The notes: generated from the sequence alone by a model not told the origin. A stretch of 64,000 bases of DNA from Synanceia verrucosa (GCA_029721515.1 CM056556.1:19782645-19846644); one strand, 5' to 3'; shown: positions 45,238-56,714, counted from the stretch's first letter. Made by a program: numbers and translations.

Positions 45238-45394
45238 AACTTATGATGTTCTTGCACCCATGTTCTCAACAAGACATGGAGCATGTCCTCCACATTTTTC
45301 TACCCTATGCCTGTCTTTATTATACATCAGGAAACCCCCACAATCAAGATACCCTCTACCTCTGAAGGCATCAAATCAAATAGATGTCTGTAGA

Positions 45395-45730
45395 ACCTCA
45401 ATCTTATCCTGGTGGAGCATAAATATTAAGAAAAGTTACCACCTCCCCCTCCAGTTTCCCCTTAACCATGATATACCTACCCTCTTTATCCCCTGTCTCA
45501 GATTTTTTTAAATGTTATCTTCCCAGAAATTATAATGGCCACTCCTCTCCTGTGTCCTGTTTTGTAGTAGGCAAAAAAATATTTGTTTGTTACCGTTTCT
45601 ATTAAGCTTTGCATGTGCCTTCTCTGTCAGGTGGGTCTCCTGCAATAGTATCATCTACCCCTTTTTTCATCTTACCAATAATCTTACTCCTTTTGACTGG
45701 GTTGAGCACACCATTTACATTGTAAGAGGC
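45395..45730 (-). pseudogene. L1 ORF2 endonuclease domain fragment
   Basis: The minus strand encodes, across frameshifts, the start of an APE-type endonuclease: NGVLNPVKRSKIIGKMKK, LLQETHLTEK (with the catalytic Glu of the QETH motif), GHRRGVAIIISGK and FLNIYAP. The remainder of endonuclease and all of RT are absent. Confidence 0.75.
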
Positions 45731-46234
45731 TACTTTAGTACTGTTTTTGGTTGTTGTTATTGTGTTCTGTTCTCCTGTTTTCTTGTCTCTCTTCTGTTCA
45801 CCATTACATAATTACCCTTTTTGCTACAAAAACAAAAATGAACATGGAACACTGCATAACAAGCATTCACGTAACAGGAATACCAGCAAACAAGGTATCA
45901 AAAGGACTTCCTTAAGTGAGGTCTGGTTGTTGACCTGCTCTGAGGGATGTCCTCTGTGCCCTAGGGGCAGGGGACCCTCGCTGTTAATTACAGCATCGTC
46001 TATATGTCCACAGTAGGTTTTAAGTGCCACCCCAACATCCTTAGCTTGTGAGGGAGTGAGCTTTTCAACCAAAAAACGTGTAAAACAACGCCAACAGAAA
46101 ATCAGTCGCATGACTCTTACCTCAGTGTCCCTGGTCAGCTCAGGATAATGTCTGGAAACAGTTACATATTCAGCTTAGATCGTTGTGGTTTTTCAGTTGT
46201 CCCAGTCTCTCCTGATGGCTTGCAGTTTCCATTT

Positions 46235-46525
46235 ATACCCCTGTCAAGTTTCTGCTGTCCCGTTTGCATTCTCCGCACAGCTCGTCGTCCACGTCAGCCG
46301 TTTCATCCGCTCCATCCAGTTCTCCGCCAGCTTTACGATCTCCACCAGGAACCCCCGGGCCACCATGTTCTTCGTCGCCTCCTGTGCCGTATTGTAGATG
46401 CACGTCTCACCCTCATGAAATACCCGTAGTTTAGCTGGGAAATGTGTCTGGAAACGTATATTTTTCTCTCGTTATACCCTTTTCACCTCTGTGTATTCCT
46501 TGTGTTTCGCAGTATCTCCAACGCG
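46235..46525 (-). pseudogene. L1 ORF1 protein, C-terminal part
   Basis: Continues ORF1 on the other side of the Tc1 insertion. The minus strand reads FQTHFPAKLRVFHEGE, the conserved C-terminal-domain motif (FPAKLRV), followed by EATKNMVARGFLVE. The junction is in a TA: ...gagaaagg-TA-cgcgttgg. Confidence 0.75.
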
Positions 46526-46591
46526 TAATGGCCACAGGTGTATAAAATCAAGCACTTTGGCATGCAGACTGCTTTTACAAACATTTGTGAA

Positions 46592-47995
46592 AGAATGCGT
46601 CACTCTCAGGTGCTCAGTGAATTCCAGCGTGGAACTGTGATAAGATGCCACCTGTGCAACAAATCCAGTCGTAAAATTTCCTCGCTCCTAAATAGTCCAC
46701 AGTCAGTTGTTAGTTGTATTATAAGAACGTGGAAGTATTTGGGAACTACAGAAACTCAGCCACGAAGTAGTAGGCCACATAAACAGACAGAGTGGGGTCA
46801 GTGGATGCTGAGGCGCATAGTGCAGATAGGTCGCCAACTTTCTGCAGAGTCAATCGCTACAGACCTCCAAACTTCATGTGGCCTTCAGATTAGCTCAAGA
46901 ACAGTGCGCAGAGAGCTTCATGGAAGGCGTTTCCATGGCCAAGCAGCTGCATCCAAGCCATACATCACCAAGTGCAATGCAAAGCGTCGGATGCAGTGGT
47001 GTAAAGCACGCCGCCACTGGACTCTAGAGCAGTGGAGACACATTCTCTGGAGTGACGAATCACGCTTCTCCATCTAGCAATCTGATGGACAAGTCTGGGT
47101 TTGGTGGTTGCCAGGAGAACGATACTTGTTGGACTGCATTGTGCCAAGTGTAAAGTTTGGTGGAGGAGGGATTATGGTGTGGGATTGTTTTTCAGGAGCT
47201 GGGCTCCTCAGCATACCAAGACATTTTGGACAATTCCATGCCCGCAACTTTGTGGGAACAGTTTGGAGCTGGCCCCTTCCTCTTCCAATATGACTGTGCA
47301 CCAGTGCACAAAGTAAGGTCCATGTTACGTCCCTAGAATAAGGGAGGAATCTAGGGGAACATAGGGAGGTAACGATTGAAAAAAAAAATAATACAAGCCA
47401 AAACAAACCAAGAGCAAAACGGGGAACCGAGGATCATCTGCAAATGCAGGAATTTATTTAATTAAAACAAAGATGCCAGAAACACTAATGGAAAAATACA
47501 GAACGACAATGCTGGTCGGAAACGATCCACACGCGCGCACACCACGACCCACTGGCAGTTGGTTGGCTCACAGGCAGCCGCGAAGCACACCAGCTGGAGC
47601 CTTTATATTGCAGCTGATTAATCAGCTGATCATCAGGAGAAGGTGGAGAGACGGGGCGGTACCTGTCAGAAGGGAGGACACACAAGAGACAGCAAGTGGC
47701 ACATACCATGGCCTGTAACAGTCCATTAAAAACATGGATGACAGAGTATGGTGTGGATGATCTTGACTGGTCTGCACAGTCCTGACCTCAACCTGATATA
47801 ACACCTTTGGGATGATTTAGAGCGGAGACTGAGAGCCAGGCCTTCTCGTCCAACATCAGTATGAGACCTCACAAATATGCTTTTGGAAGAATGGTCAAAA
47901 ATTCCCATAAACACACTCCTAAACCTTGTGGACAGCCTTCCCAGAAGAGTTGAGGCTGTTATAGCTGCAAAGAGTGGCCCAACGTCATATTGAAC
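46592..47995 (+). pseudogene. Tc1 transposase, split by a solo LTR
   Basis: MRHSQVLSEFQRGTVIRCHL opens the helix-turn-helix. The frame is open to the first catalytic block (ILWSDESRFSI at 47,050-47,076), where a TAG stops it. Out-of-frame continuation shows LPGERYLLDCIVPSVKFGGG and FGQFHARNFVG, then the second catalytic block reduced to YDCAPVHK with frame change. The LTR (47,323-47,720) interrupts here. The C-terminal part resumes with the LWDDLERRLRARPS-like block (catalytic Glu region decayed, about 47,790-47,850) and ends near 47,995. Confidence 0.8.
47323..47720 (-). mobile_element. solo LTR (398 bp) with 5-bp target duplication
   Basis: Flanked by gtcca at 47,318-47,322 and 47,721-47,725. 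On the plus strand it begins TGTTACG and ends TGTAACA; on the minus strand it begins TGTTACAGG and ends ACGTAACA. The minus strand has a TATA-type aatataaagg (about 47,611) and AATAAA near 47,455-47,460, so transcription would be leftward. No internal retroelement sequence remains, as expected after LTR-LTR recombination. Confidence 0.85.
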
Positions 47996-48025
47996 CCTAT
48001 GGATTAGGAATGAGATGTCACTTAA

Positions 48026-48628
48026 AGGGACACTATGTAATTTTTTAAAGTATTTTATTACCTAAAATCCACGTCTTCATTCATAAATAGATTCTCATTG
48101 GTGTAAAATAACATATGCCACCAATCTGACTTATTCTCCTGGGCGAAGAATAAGTTATCTGTCTTTACATAGAGCGGGTCGCTCATACAGAGGCTTCCAT
48201 GTCTTTCCGGTCTATCAAAAACTACGAACTGCCGAGAGGGACATAAAGCACTACTTACTAGTACCCATAGGTCAAAATGCATTTCCGCGTTTTGCGATTA
48301 ACTTTTCACAGAGACGCAAGGTCTGCACTGCACTTTTGGTCATAATACAAGACCACACTTATGCCGCGCCAAATCCTCATTGCCAAAAAGGAGCGCCCCA
48401 TGCCTAGCCACAGCCAGCCGGGGCCCGCCGGGAAGTCCCCCGGACCGGAGGAGGGCTTTGAGATCCGCGGAAAAATGACTGGAGCTCCAGGCTGGGGGCT
48501 GGGGATCCACAGTGATACTGGCCGCCTGGGAGTTGACCCATTCCGCTTACCGTAGTTTCAACCATGTTGCAATGCATGCAAAGTCAAATTTAACCACTAG
48601 ATGGGAGAAAAAATGACATAGTGTCCGT
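48026..48628. mobile_element. TTAA-flanked non-autonomous element (603 bp)
   Basis: TTAA at 48,022-48,025 and 48,629-48,632. Inverted ends agggacactatgtaattttt and (reverse complement of right end) acggacactatgtcattttt. Target choice fits piggyBac or Kolobok. The short open frame at 48,361-48,555 lies in its GC-rich core and is not a gene. Confidence 0.85.
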
Positions 48629-48689
48629 TTAAGTTTATATGTGAGTCAAGGCAGGTGAGTGAATATTTTTGGCAATATAGTGTACCTTT

Positions 48690-49383
48690 CTCCCCTCGTA
48701 CATGAAGCTCTTTTTCTGCCATGCCATTTTTATTAGTTATTCCTTACTCCGGTAACTTTGTAACTTTATCACAATTGATCTAGGTGGAGAGTCCTTGAGG
48801 GTAGCGGAGCTAGAGCTCAGTGGGCTCTCTCAAGCTTCAGCTCCTGTGACGGGGTAACTCCAGCTTTTCCCGAAGGAGTTTCTCAATAAAAGGGACTATC
48901 GATTGAGCGTTTCCCTCCGCTCCTTCCTTCACCCCATGTATCCGGACATTCTCCCTCCTTGCACGGCCCTCTGAATCTGTTATTTTGATCTCGGTTTGCT
49001 TCTGCAGCTCTATTCGCTCCAACGTAGCCTCCTGCAGAATCTGTGTACATTCCTCTGTTTCCAAAAACTGCTTTTCCACTTCATCTATCCTGTTGTGAGT
49101 CTTCCTGAAATCATCTTTGATTTCCTTCAGATTTTCACAGTTCTCCCGGCGAAACTCACATGACTGTTGCAGGATTGTTTCCAGGTCTGCCATCCTTTTA
49201 GCAAGTCGTTGTATTTCCCCCGACGACCCCGCTAGCTCTTCCGCTAGATCCGTAGGCCCTTCCTCCTGTTCAGCCAACTCGCCTGCTAGCTTAGCTTGCT
49301 CGTTATCTTGCTCAAGGTTTAAATCCGCATTTTTACTACGACTTTCAATTTTTTTTTTTTTTCCCCTCTGCTCTTACTCATCG
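48690..49383 (-). pseudogene. L1 ORF1 protein, N-terminal two-thirds
   Basis: RNA-binding chaperone-type ORF1p. ATG at 49,383 (MSKSRGEKKKK). A 14-A homopolymer throws the frame off by one within 12 codons, after which the open frame at 49,277-48,837 carries the coiled coil (MADLETILQQSCEFRRENCE and onward, with heptad Leu/Ile) and the start of the RRM (GRARRENVRIHGVKEG). The frame is lost at 48,837, but similarity (ERAH-AL-PLPSRT) continues to the Tc1 boundary at 48,684. Confidence 0.8.
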
Positions 49384-49559
49384 CCCTCACTACCACGCTC
49401 GCCTACATATGCCCACTTTTACAAACTTCAGGTTAAAAGGGCTATTTAAACTCAATGTTGAGGAGCTCCCTGTTTATGCTGCTGCCATGTTGGAGGCCGG
49501 AAGTCCTGTGCTCTTTTTCTTAAGAGCAATCTTAACTGCAAAACGTGGCCATTATTAGA

Positions 49560-49915
49560 CATTTAGACAGCCTGAGTCAGCCTTGGGTCAGCTCTCACTA
49601 TAAGCACTATCAAAAAGGAAAGTCTTAAGCCTTCTCTTCAATAAGGAGATGGTGTCTGCCTTCCGGATTGAAAGTGGGAGGTGGTTCCACGGAAGAGGAG
49701 CTTAATAACTGAAAGCACTGTCTCCCATTCTACTTTTGTAGACCAGATCGACTTCTAATAGTCTTGCATTCTGAGTGTGCAGAGTTCTAGTAGGATTATA
49801 GGGTACTCTCAGCCATTTGAGATAAAATGGTGCCTGACCATTCAGTGCCTTATAGGTGAGGAGAATGATTTTAAATTATATTCTAGATATTACAGGGAGC
49901 CAGTGCAGAGAGGGT
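49560..49915. repeat. dispersed repeat, related to 7,921-8,290
   Basis: Shares 'cattcagtgccttataggtgaggag' style text (in two parts: gcctgaccattcagtgcc and ttataggtgaggag) with the block at 7,921. High-copy in fish; class not assigned. Confidence 0.5.
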
Positions 49916-49939
49916 AACAGGACATTGAAGGACATGGTG

Positions 49940-50113
49940 TTGGCCCCTAGATTTCTTACAGTCGTCGGGCAGCTTCTCAAGAATCCATACATGGTTGATT
50001 ATTTGGGTGAACCACGAGATCATGTGGTCACTTCTAGCCTTCAGCATCTCCACTGTGATGTTGCAGATGCCAGAGATCTTCTCGTTCTTCAGTTTCTTAA
50101 GTGCAGTCTTCAC
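49940..50113 (-). pseudogene. non-LTR reverse transcriptase fragment
   Basis: The minus strand reads ALKKLKNEKISGICNITVEM, then LKARSDHMISWFTQIINHVW and EKLPDDCKK. This is the fingers region (AI-KLK-GKAPG-D-I--E-LK) of LINE reverse transcriptases with a K-PDDWK block. No other part is present. Confidence 0.65.
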
Positions 50114-50369
50114 CTCATCTGAAGTAACGGGGGTAGTGGAAAAGTCGGGTTAGAGCCATCCGTCGTATTTGCTGCCTCAGTCAGTGTAGGGTCCTCTGGA
50201 AATGGAGCGTGGTTTAAAAGCTGGTTTAAAGTGGTTCAAAGTTTGTCTACTCTGTTGACAAGGTTTCTTTTGCTAGTTACTGTGACGTTAAACACAAGTT
50301 GTTGATCACTGTGCATCATTTTTCATGTGAAAAAATGAGTTACGTCCCCAGGACGGATGGATTGTGAGT

Positions 50370-50550
50370 TTACTGCTTCCTTTCAGATTTTAATGCGTCA
50401 GGATGCGGGACGCATACCTAGCTACATCACAGTAGATAGATAAATAGTGAGCGGCGAGAGACAAAGTAGTCTGGTTGAAGCGCTCAAAGCACATGCTTTG
50501 GAGCAAACGCGGAAAAAAAAAATCCGGTCCCAGATAGCATCGGCCACTGG
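50370..50550. mobile_element. hAT fragment related to 8,438-9,977
   Basis: Matches the left part of the 8,438 element in opposite orientation: tcagattttaatgcgtcagg, gacgcatacctagctacatc and atcggccactggcaggtg all have counterparts at about 8,510-8,640. Confidence 0.7.
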
Positions 50551-52680
50551 CAGGTGTTGTTGAGGGATTTGTAGGTGATGAGCAGGATCTTTAAGTGGAT
50601 GCCTTGTTGGGGAGCAGTGGAGCTGTTGGAGTACAGGAGTGATGTGATCTCTGGAGTGGATGTGGGTGAGTAACTGGGGAGCCGAGTTCTGTCGGCTACA
50701 TATTGGAGTTTTTGTAGGTGAGTGGGGGAAAGACCATACAGGAGGCTATTGCAGTAGTTGAGTCTGGGGGAAATGAAGGCACAGATCAGAGTTTTGATGG
50801 CAGATTAAAGCAGGGCATACACTGTGCGATTTTCGGCCCATTTTGAGCAGATTTTTCACTTGTGTGACTATTTTTGGGATCAGGCTAAGTTTCGGCTTAT
50901 CCTGTTTCATGCATCGTGTACTATACATGGGGTGTAGTCACGACCAGCTCCCAATTAGCAGTCGTTTGGTCGCAAGAAAATCAAAACTGTTAGAAATCCT
51001 GGTCACCCCTCATGAGGGTACCACACTGTTGAAGAAGAGCCACGACCAGTTCTCCAACAGCACAAACTGCCGCGGCAGTGGATTTCTTTTTGAGCGTCTA
51101 TCCACTTCCGGGTTCTTCTACTTCTTCTTATTATTTTTATGTAACATTTCCGACAGTGGCACACTTTCTGTGTTTACCAGCTGTCTCTGCATGAATAAAT
51201 GATATGATCAATGACAGGCTCGCCTCTGCTCAGGTGCCCCTCTGCTCCTTCATCTCTCCTCCTCTCACCCCCCACAAACTATAAGCTCTCCAGTGCCCGC
51301 CCCCCTGAACATGACTGTTTTCATTTGCGTCGTGCTGTCATCTGATGAAAGGGAGCTGAAAGAGAGACAGAAAGGCAAGCTCATGGGGGACAAAAACAGA
51401 AAAGTAGGTTAATTGCCTCGCTATTTCTGCCGCAGCTATTGAACTCTGCGATTAAGTTGTATAGTTTGAGCTGGATCTGAGTACAATGATTGAAAATATC
51501 ACACAGTCTGTCCAGCTTTACAGAGAGTGGGATGAAGACAGGGAATGTGGCGGAGGTGGAAGAAGGCAGTAAAGTATTTGTTTCTGTGCTCCACAATACT
51601 ACAACTCTGTATGCTTAAGTCATCTATAAAGCTAGATTTAGATTTAGATTTATGGAAATGCAGTAGTCCATATTTGGGTTCCTTCCCTTATTGTGATTCA
51701 GAATTCAGTCCACCTGTTTATGTCTGATAACACATCCCGGCATTCTTTTGCCCGCCTTCACAGCCTCAAGTTTTGAAATTGCGGAACTTATTGTTCGTAT
51801 CAACCTTGGAGGCACCCAACAATGACGACTGCGTTTCTGTCACGTTCACAACTCTGAGCCAACACCCATATTTAGCTATTGTGTTCAGTGATGAGTGACG
51901 TAAAACACTTAAGCAATATTACCTGCCAGAGGCAACATGGGAATCCTTCCAGAGAATTGCATGGTCACACTTGAAGAACTACTACTATTTACATATACTA
52001 CTTTGAAAATTATATACATACAGTACAAACTGTTGATAAAGACAGACAAATGGTACTGCATCAGAAGGTACTTCCGTTCTGCACAACAGTGGTAGAATTA
52101 TGTGCATTGATGGGATGAAAAACATTTACATTTCAAAACAGGTAAATAAAAGATGGCTGTCTCAATTAAATATCATTACTTTCTTCAGTCTCAACTTCCT
52201 GAAATATCTACTCTTTGTGATGCTTTTGTGTGCTTTTTAACACAAAACAAACAGACTGGTGTATTCTTCTCCAGCTTCATTAAACATTCAAAGGTCATAC
52301 AAATTGTTGTATGTAATCTGTTGGCTGTAAGTGTTTATTTGTCCCACACCTTTTTTCATTAACTTCCTCAAAGGAAACACTGTGTTGACCAGAATACATA
52401 TTTGAGAGCTAAAAATAACTCCTGTGTTGCGATTATATTTTTTAGCTCAATGGGTTGTCCTGTGACATCGCTTGTTTGCTCTTGCGTCACACCTGCAGTT
52501 GTACCTTTTATACATTTATAGTACATTCTATATGTACAGTACATTGTATGTACACTCTATGGACACCCCCATTCATTAAGGTTGAGCAGATGATTATGTT
52601 GTTGTTCCAAGTAAGTGTATTTCCCTGTTTACAGTGATTTTAGTGTATAATTCTTCCTCATCACATTTTATTTTAAGCTT
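50551..52680. other. intron or intergenic sequence, unassigned
   Basis: 50,800-51,100 begins cagggcatacactgtgcgat and looks like the end of an unclassified DNA element. 52,440-52,500 is an inverted match to the unit of the 57,430-59,170 array (gcttgtttgctcttgcgtca). No gene recognised. Confidence 0.4.
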
Positions 52681-52684
52681 CAAA

Positions 52685-53220
52685 CTAGGGCTGAACGATT
52701 TATCATTTTCAGATTGAAAACACGATTTCACACAACGCGATCCTGTGATCGTCAAAGCTGCGGTCTTTTGCAGCGCTTCTGACTGACACAGGATCTGTTA
52801 TTTTAATTATTTTACATATACGTACATGCCGGCTCCCTACCATCCTGCCAAGCTCACCAATCTGAAGCAGCATGCTACTCGTGGACAGGTCACGCTTACC
52901 AATCAGTGTGTTAACCTGCTGCTCGTGCTTTGTAACTGTAACGTGTTTAGAAATTACTTCAGTGGTAACAGAAGCAGAGGAGGGGATGTCAAACAGCACG
53001 GCTGTCATCGGGCAGTATCTGGGCTTTGAGGCTGCAGACGTGCACCAGAAACAGGAACTGTGTGTAAAACCTGTCGCTCTAAAGTTGTAACATCCAGCGG
53101 AAACACAACCAACTTTTACCGACACTTGAAAAATCACCACAGGCATTTGCACAAGGAGTGCATGACGAAAAAGTCCGGTGAAAAGTCTAATGGAAATGAT
53201 TCACGTGCTCAGATGTTACT
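52685..53220 (+). mobile_element. hAT element fragment with BED-type zinc finger remnant
   Basis: hAT-like end tagggctgaacgatttatca at 52,687. At 52,990-53,170 the plus strand encodes, over two frames, a BED finger: QYLGFEAADVHQKQELC, then CKTCRSKVVTSSGNTTNFYR and HLKNHHRHLH (Cys-x2-Cys ... His-x4-His type). BED fingers form the DNA-binding N-terminus of hAT transposases and ZBED proteins. Frame-broken and lacking the catalytic part. Confidence 0.7.
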
Positions 53221-53224
53221 AGGT

Positions 53225-53575
53225 ACGAGGGAACATGTCCCCCTCAGATTGATAGTAACGCTGATCTGTCTCCCCACTTTCCAGTATAAGGAGAACAGAC
53301 AAACGGTGCTGGTAAAACAGAGCATTAATGTCATTGCAGCAGCAGAGGGAGCTCAGCGTTTGTGTTTACCCCGCGGTGTATTCAAGAATGTCGGACTTTC
53401 CAAGCTCCAAATCAGAATTTAAATCTCCAACTCAGAAAGTCGGATTAATCTCCTCAAAAATATATTCATGCTATCTGCTACTGACGTAAACAGTAAACAG
53501 TAAACCCCACTTTGGGGTTATGTTGAATTGAGCTCCAGTTTCCAACTTTCAGTGAACACACCACAATGTTCTGAA
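53225..53575 (-). repeat. copy of the 35,830 dispersed family
   Basis: gtaaaacagagcattaatgt, cattgcagcagcagagggag and caagctccaaatcagaattt match the minus-strand versions at 9,060 and 42,640. Confidence 0.6.
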
Positions 53576-54645
53576 TTTCATTAGACTGTGCATTCCTAAG
53601 GCAAAATCCAGAATGCTATTGTTTTGAGAAATTATACAGCGCCAATAGTCAACGAAAGTTATAATACAGCATCAGCATGGTAGTAAATCTGTCATTTACA
53701 AAATATAGCTCCACAGCATCAATGTAACTGGAGCTGTTGGCCATAAATGAATGACTACATTTTCTGTTACCACTAGGTGGTGCTATTACATATATGGGAT
53801 ATGTTGATATTTTGTTCAGGATCAATTTTGTAATTAATGTAGAAGAATTTGTGCCTTCTGGCCCAAGAATGACAGAGTTAAGTCCAATTTATAGCACTCC
53901 GTAAAGTGCCATACGTAGGAATTTTTTTTTTTAGCTGTCGGTCAATCTGTCAAGGGAAGACTGAGACGGCAAGGGCTGTGATTGGTCCTCTAGTTGCACC
54001 CCTGCAGTGAAATGCAGCCCCTTGCCCTACACAGAAACAGACAGACAGGTCGCCTCTGCAGCGGACAGGACGGGAATTGAAGTATTGATTGGTCTTTTGA
54101 AACGCAAGTCAAATACATTCAACTTGCTCAAAAAATCCATTTAATTCATTTAGTAATTATGGCTGGGGTATATTTCCATAGAACATACCGAAAGGTGTTG
54201 GTTTGCATTCACTATTATCCGATTTTGTGTTGAGAAGAAAGAGGAAGAGGAGCAATTAATGTCCTTCTCTTCTGTCTCCCTCACAAATAATTAAATCATA
54301 AAATTGTAGTTTCCCCTGTTTTTTATCTGCGATATTAAGGTGAATAGCTTCACTTTCCAAGGGGGTGCATTTCACGGCAGGGCTGTACAACATGCATCAC
54401 GACGGAGAAATGCAAGGGCTCGAGGGGTCTCCGTAGCTACGGAGTCAGATAATGGATTACGCAGTCTGAGAAGTATATTCCAGCCTTCAGAGTGAGTTAT
54501 GTGTCGACAGCTATGCATCAGGGCACCATAAAAATTGCAGTGGCACTATGACCACGCCATTTCCTGGACCCACAAGGTTTTGTCATGTTCCTCAATGTCT
54601 CATCTATGAGCTGGATGTAAAACAACATTGAAATCGAAATCTGTT
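53576..54645. other. unassigned sequence
   Basis: Contains a 10-T run near 53,922-53,931 and an element-like stretch with cgtagctacggagtcag near 54,430. No gene recognised. Confidence 0.4.
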
Positions 54646-54649
54646 AGCA

Positions 54650-55265
54650 TTTGAGTAAACATGCACTGATCGATTGGCCTCAATTTCTTATTTTAGGGGG
54701 ATTGGCCGATCATTACAAACAAAACCGATTTTTTTTCCACTGATCTCATCTATGACCGCAAAGGTCTGAAAGCCAGCCATTGAAGCTTTTTGTTCTGCCA
54801 GACTGACTGGCCCGCCCACCAGGTCATGTCACATATGCACACGCGCTTGCGTCAACTGCATGGGAAAACAACAGTTAAGCGGGCCATGATCAACCAAGCA
54901 TGTTGTCTGTTTGGCAGTATGACACAGTAGAAGAAAACAAGCATAAGTTTGCAATCTGTAGTCTGTGTGAGGCCGAAATAAGTTGTGGTGGGGCCACAAA
55001 CAAGACGTTTAATACAAAAAAGCTCATTCTCTATTTGAGAAACCACAACTCAGCGGAGTATGCACCATTTGAGGCTAGCAATCAACTTAAAGCTAACACT
55101 AGCGAGAGCAAAGAGCCAGGCAGTAGCTCTGTTAGTGCTTATGAGCACTGCAAAGAACAACGCAACTACGGGGGAAAAAAATGAAATCAGACCAAAGTCG
55201 GTATCGACAGGTTAGGCTTTTTAAAGATTGTGATTGGCCAGAAAATTGTGATTGGTGCACCCCTA
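54650..55265 (+). mobile_element. hAT element fragment with BED-finger ORF
   Basis: Ends read ctgatcgattggcc at 54,666 and tgattggtgcacccctac at 55,249-55,266. The 94-codon frame at 54,900-55,184 is a BED finger: VWQYDTVEENKHKFAICSLC, ISCGGATNKTFNTKKLILYL, RNHNSAEY. Cys-x2-Cys is intact, but the first residue of the His pair is Asn (RNHN-AEY). The rest of the transposase is absent, so this is a non-autonomous remnant. Confidence 0.75.
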
Positions 55266-55526
55266 CTTTTGAGGCATCTATTTGTACATTATGGTAAAAA
55301 GCACTACTTTTTCAAGGGGGCACTGTTGCCAAACGAAATGTCCCGCCACAAATTTTTCATAACTTTTAAACTACACCAGTTTCAAGTTGGTACCTTAAAA
55401 TCCTTAGGAGGAATATTCAATTGAAAATACCTTAAAATTGGCCAAAATCACAAAGAAAACTGAAATTGAAAGTAAAAACTGAAAGTAAAATGGCGGACTT
55501 TTTCTTGGCCATGGCCCATGGGTTCA

Positions 55527-56712
55527 GGGGTTCCAATCACTTCCATGGCCACAGGTGTATAAAAGCAAGTACCTAGACATGCCGATTGCTTTTACAAACA
55601 TTTGTGAAAGAATGGGTCGCTCTCAGGAGCTCAGTGAATTCCAGCGTGGAACTATGATAGGATGCCACCTGTGCAACCAATCCAGTTGTGAAATTTCCTC
55701 GCTCCTAAATATTTCACAGTCAACTGTCAGCTGTATTATAAGATCGTGGAAGTGTTCAGGAACGACAGCAACTCAGCCACGAAGTGGTAGACCACGTAAT
55801 CTAACGGAGAGGGGTCAGCAGATGCTGAGGCGCATAGTGCGAAGAGGTCGCCAACTTTCTGCAGAGTAAATCACTACAGACCTCCAAACTTCGTGTGGCC
55901 TTCAGTTTAGCTCAAGAACAGTGCACAGAGAGCTTCATGGAATGGGTTTCCATGACTGAGCAGCTGCATTCAAGTCATACATCACCAAGTGCAATGCAAA
56001 GCATCCGATGCAGTGGTGTAAAGCATGCCGCCACTGGCTTTAGAGCAGTGGAGACACATTTTCTGGAGTGACGAATCACACTTCTCCATCTGGTAATCTG
56101 ATGGAAGAGTCTGGGTTTGGTGGTTGCCAGGAGAACAATACTTGTTGGACTGCATTGTGCCACGTGTAAAGTTTGGTGGAAGGGGGATTATGGTGTGGGG
56201 TTGTTTTTCAGGAGCTGGGCTTGTCCCCTTAGTTCCAGTGAAAGGAACTCTGAATGCTTCAGCATACCAAGACATTTTGGACAATTCCATGCTCCCAACT
56301 TTGTGGGAACAGTTTGGAGCTGGCCCCTTCCTCTTCCAACATGACTGTGCACCAGTGCACAAAGCACGGTCCATGAAGACATGGATGACAGAGTCTGGTG
56401 TGGATGAACTTGACTGGCCTGACCTCAACCCGATGGAACACCTTTGGGATGAATTAGAGCGGAGACTGAGAGCCAGGCCTTCCCGCCCAACATCAGTGTG
56501 TGACCTCACAAATACGCTTCTGGAAGAGTGGTCAGAAATTCCCATAAACACACTCCTAAACTTTGTGGACTGCCTTCCCAGAAGAGTTGAGGCTTTTGTA
56601 GCTGCAAAGGGTTGACCGACGTCATATTGAACCCTATGGATTAGGAATGGGATGTCACTTATGTTCACATGCAAGTCAAGGCAGGTGAACAAATACTTTT
56701 GGCAATATAGTG
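55527..56712 (+). mobile_element. Tc1 element, second copy of the family at 46,528
   Basis: Starts near gggttccaatcacttccatg without a left terminal repeat and ends ttggcaatatagtg before TA (56,713-56,714). It carries a complete-length but broken transposase. It lacks the solo LTR and TTAA insertions of the first copy and so shows their empty sites. Confidence 0.85.
55609..56615 (+). pseudogene. Tc1 transposase, stops and frameshifts
   Basis: MGRSQELSEFQRGTMIGCHL starts the DNA-binding part, open to a TAA at 55,867. The middle is stop-rich (LHGMGFHD-stop, and the first catalytic Asp block is lost to a frameshift). The long frame 56,124-56,615 retains the second catalytic Asp (FLFQHDCAPVHKARS) and the Glu block (WPDLNPMEHLWDELERRLRA), ending FVDCLPRRVEAFVAAKG. 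First D and frame are broken, so inactive. Confidence 0.85.
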
Positions 56713-56714
56713 TA

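Larger units (their letters stand above)
46528..48682 (+). mobile_element. Tc1 element (TIR tacactatattgcc family) inside L1 ORF1, itself carrying two insertions
   Basis: Flanked by TA at 46,526-46,527 and 48,683-48,684. The right end is ttggcaatatagtg, the normal terminus of this fish family. The left terminal repeat is missing: the copy starts at atggccacaggtgtataaaa. Transposase runs 46,592-47,322 and 47,726-47,995. A solo LTR at 47,323-47,720 and a TTAA element at 48,026-48,628 sit inside. A second copy is at 55,527-56,712. Confidence 0.85.
44524..49505 (-). mobile_element. L1-clade LINE with target-site duplication, internally deleted and interrupted
   Basis: Minus strand. Its poly(A) appears as poly-T from 44,524. 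The flanks ctgtgcgctttttctt (44,508-44,523) and ctgtgctctttttctt (49,506-49,521) differ at one base: a 16-bp target duplication. ORF1 (49,383-48,690, then 46,525-46,235) is split by a Tc1 element. ORF2 retains the endonuclease N-terminus (about 45,720-45,400) and the extreme C-terminus (45,237-44,896). RT is deleted. The host interval is the last visible zc3h18 intron or beyond. Confidence 0.85.

Noticed and set aside
54900..55184. BED-finger frame considered as a host ZBED gene
   Set aside because: It is flanked by hAT-type ends, has a paralogous decayed copy at 42,240, and lacks the rest of the protein.
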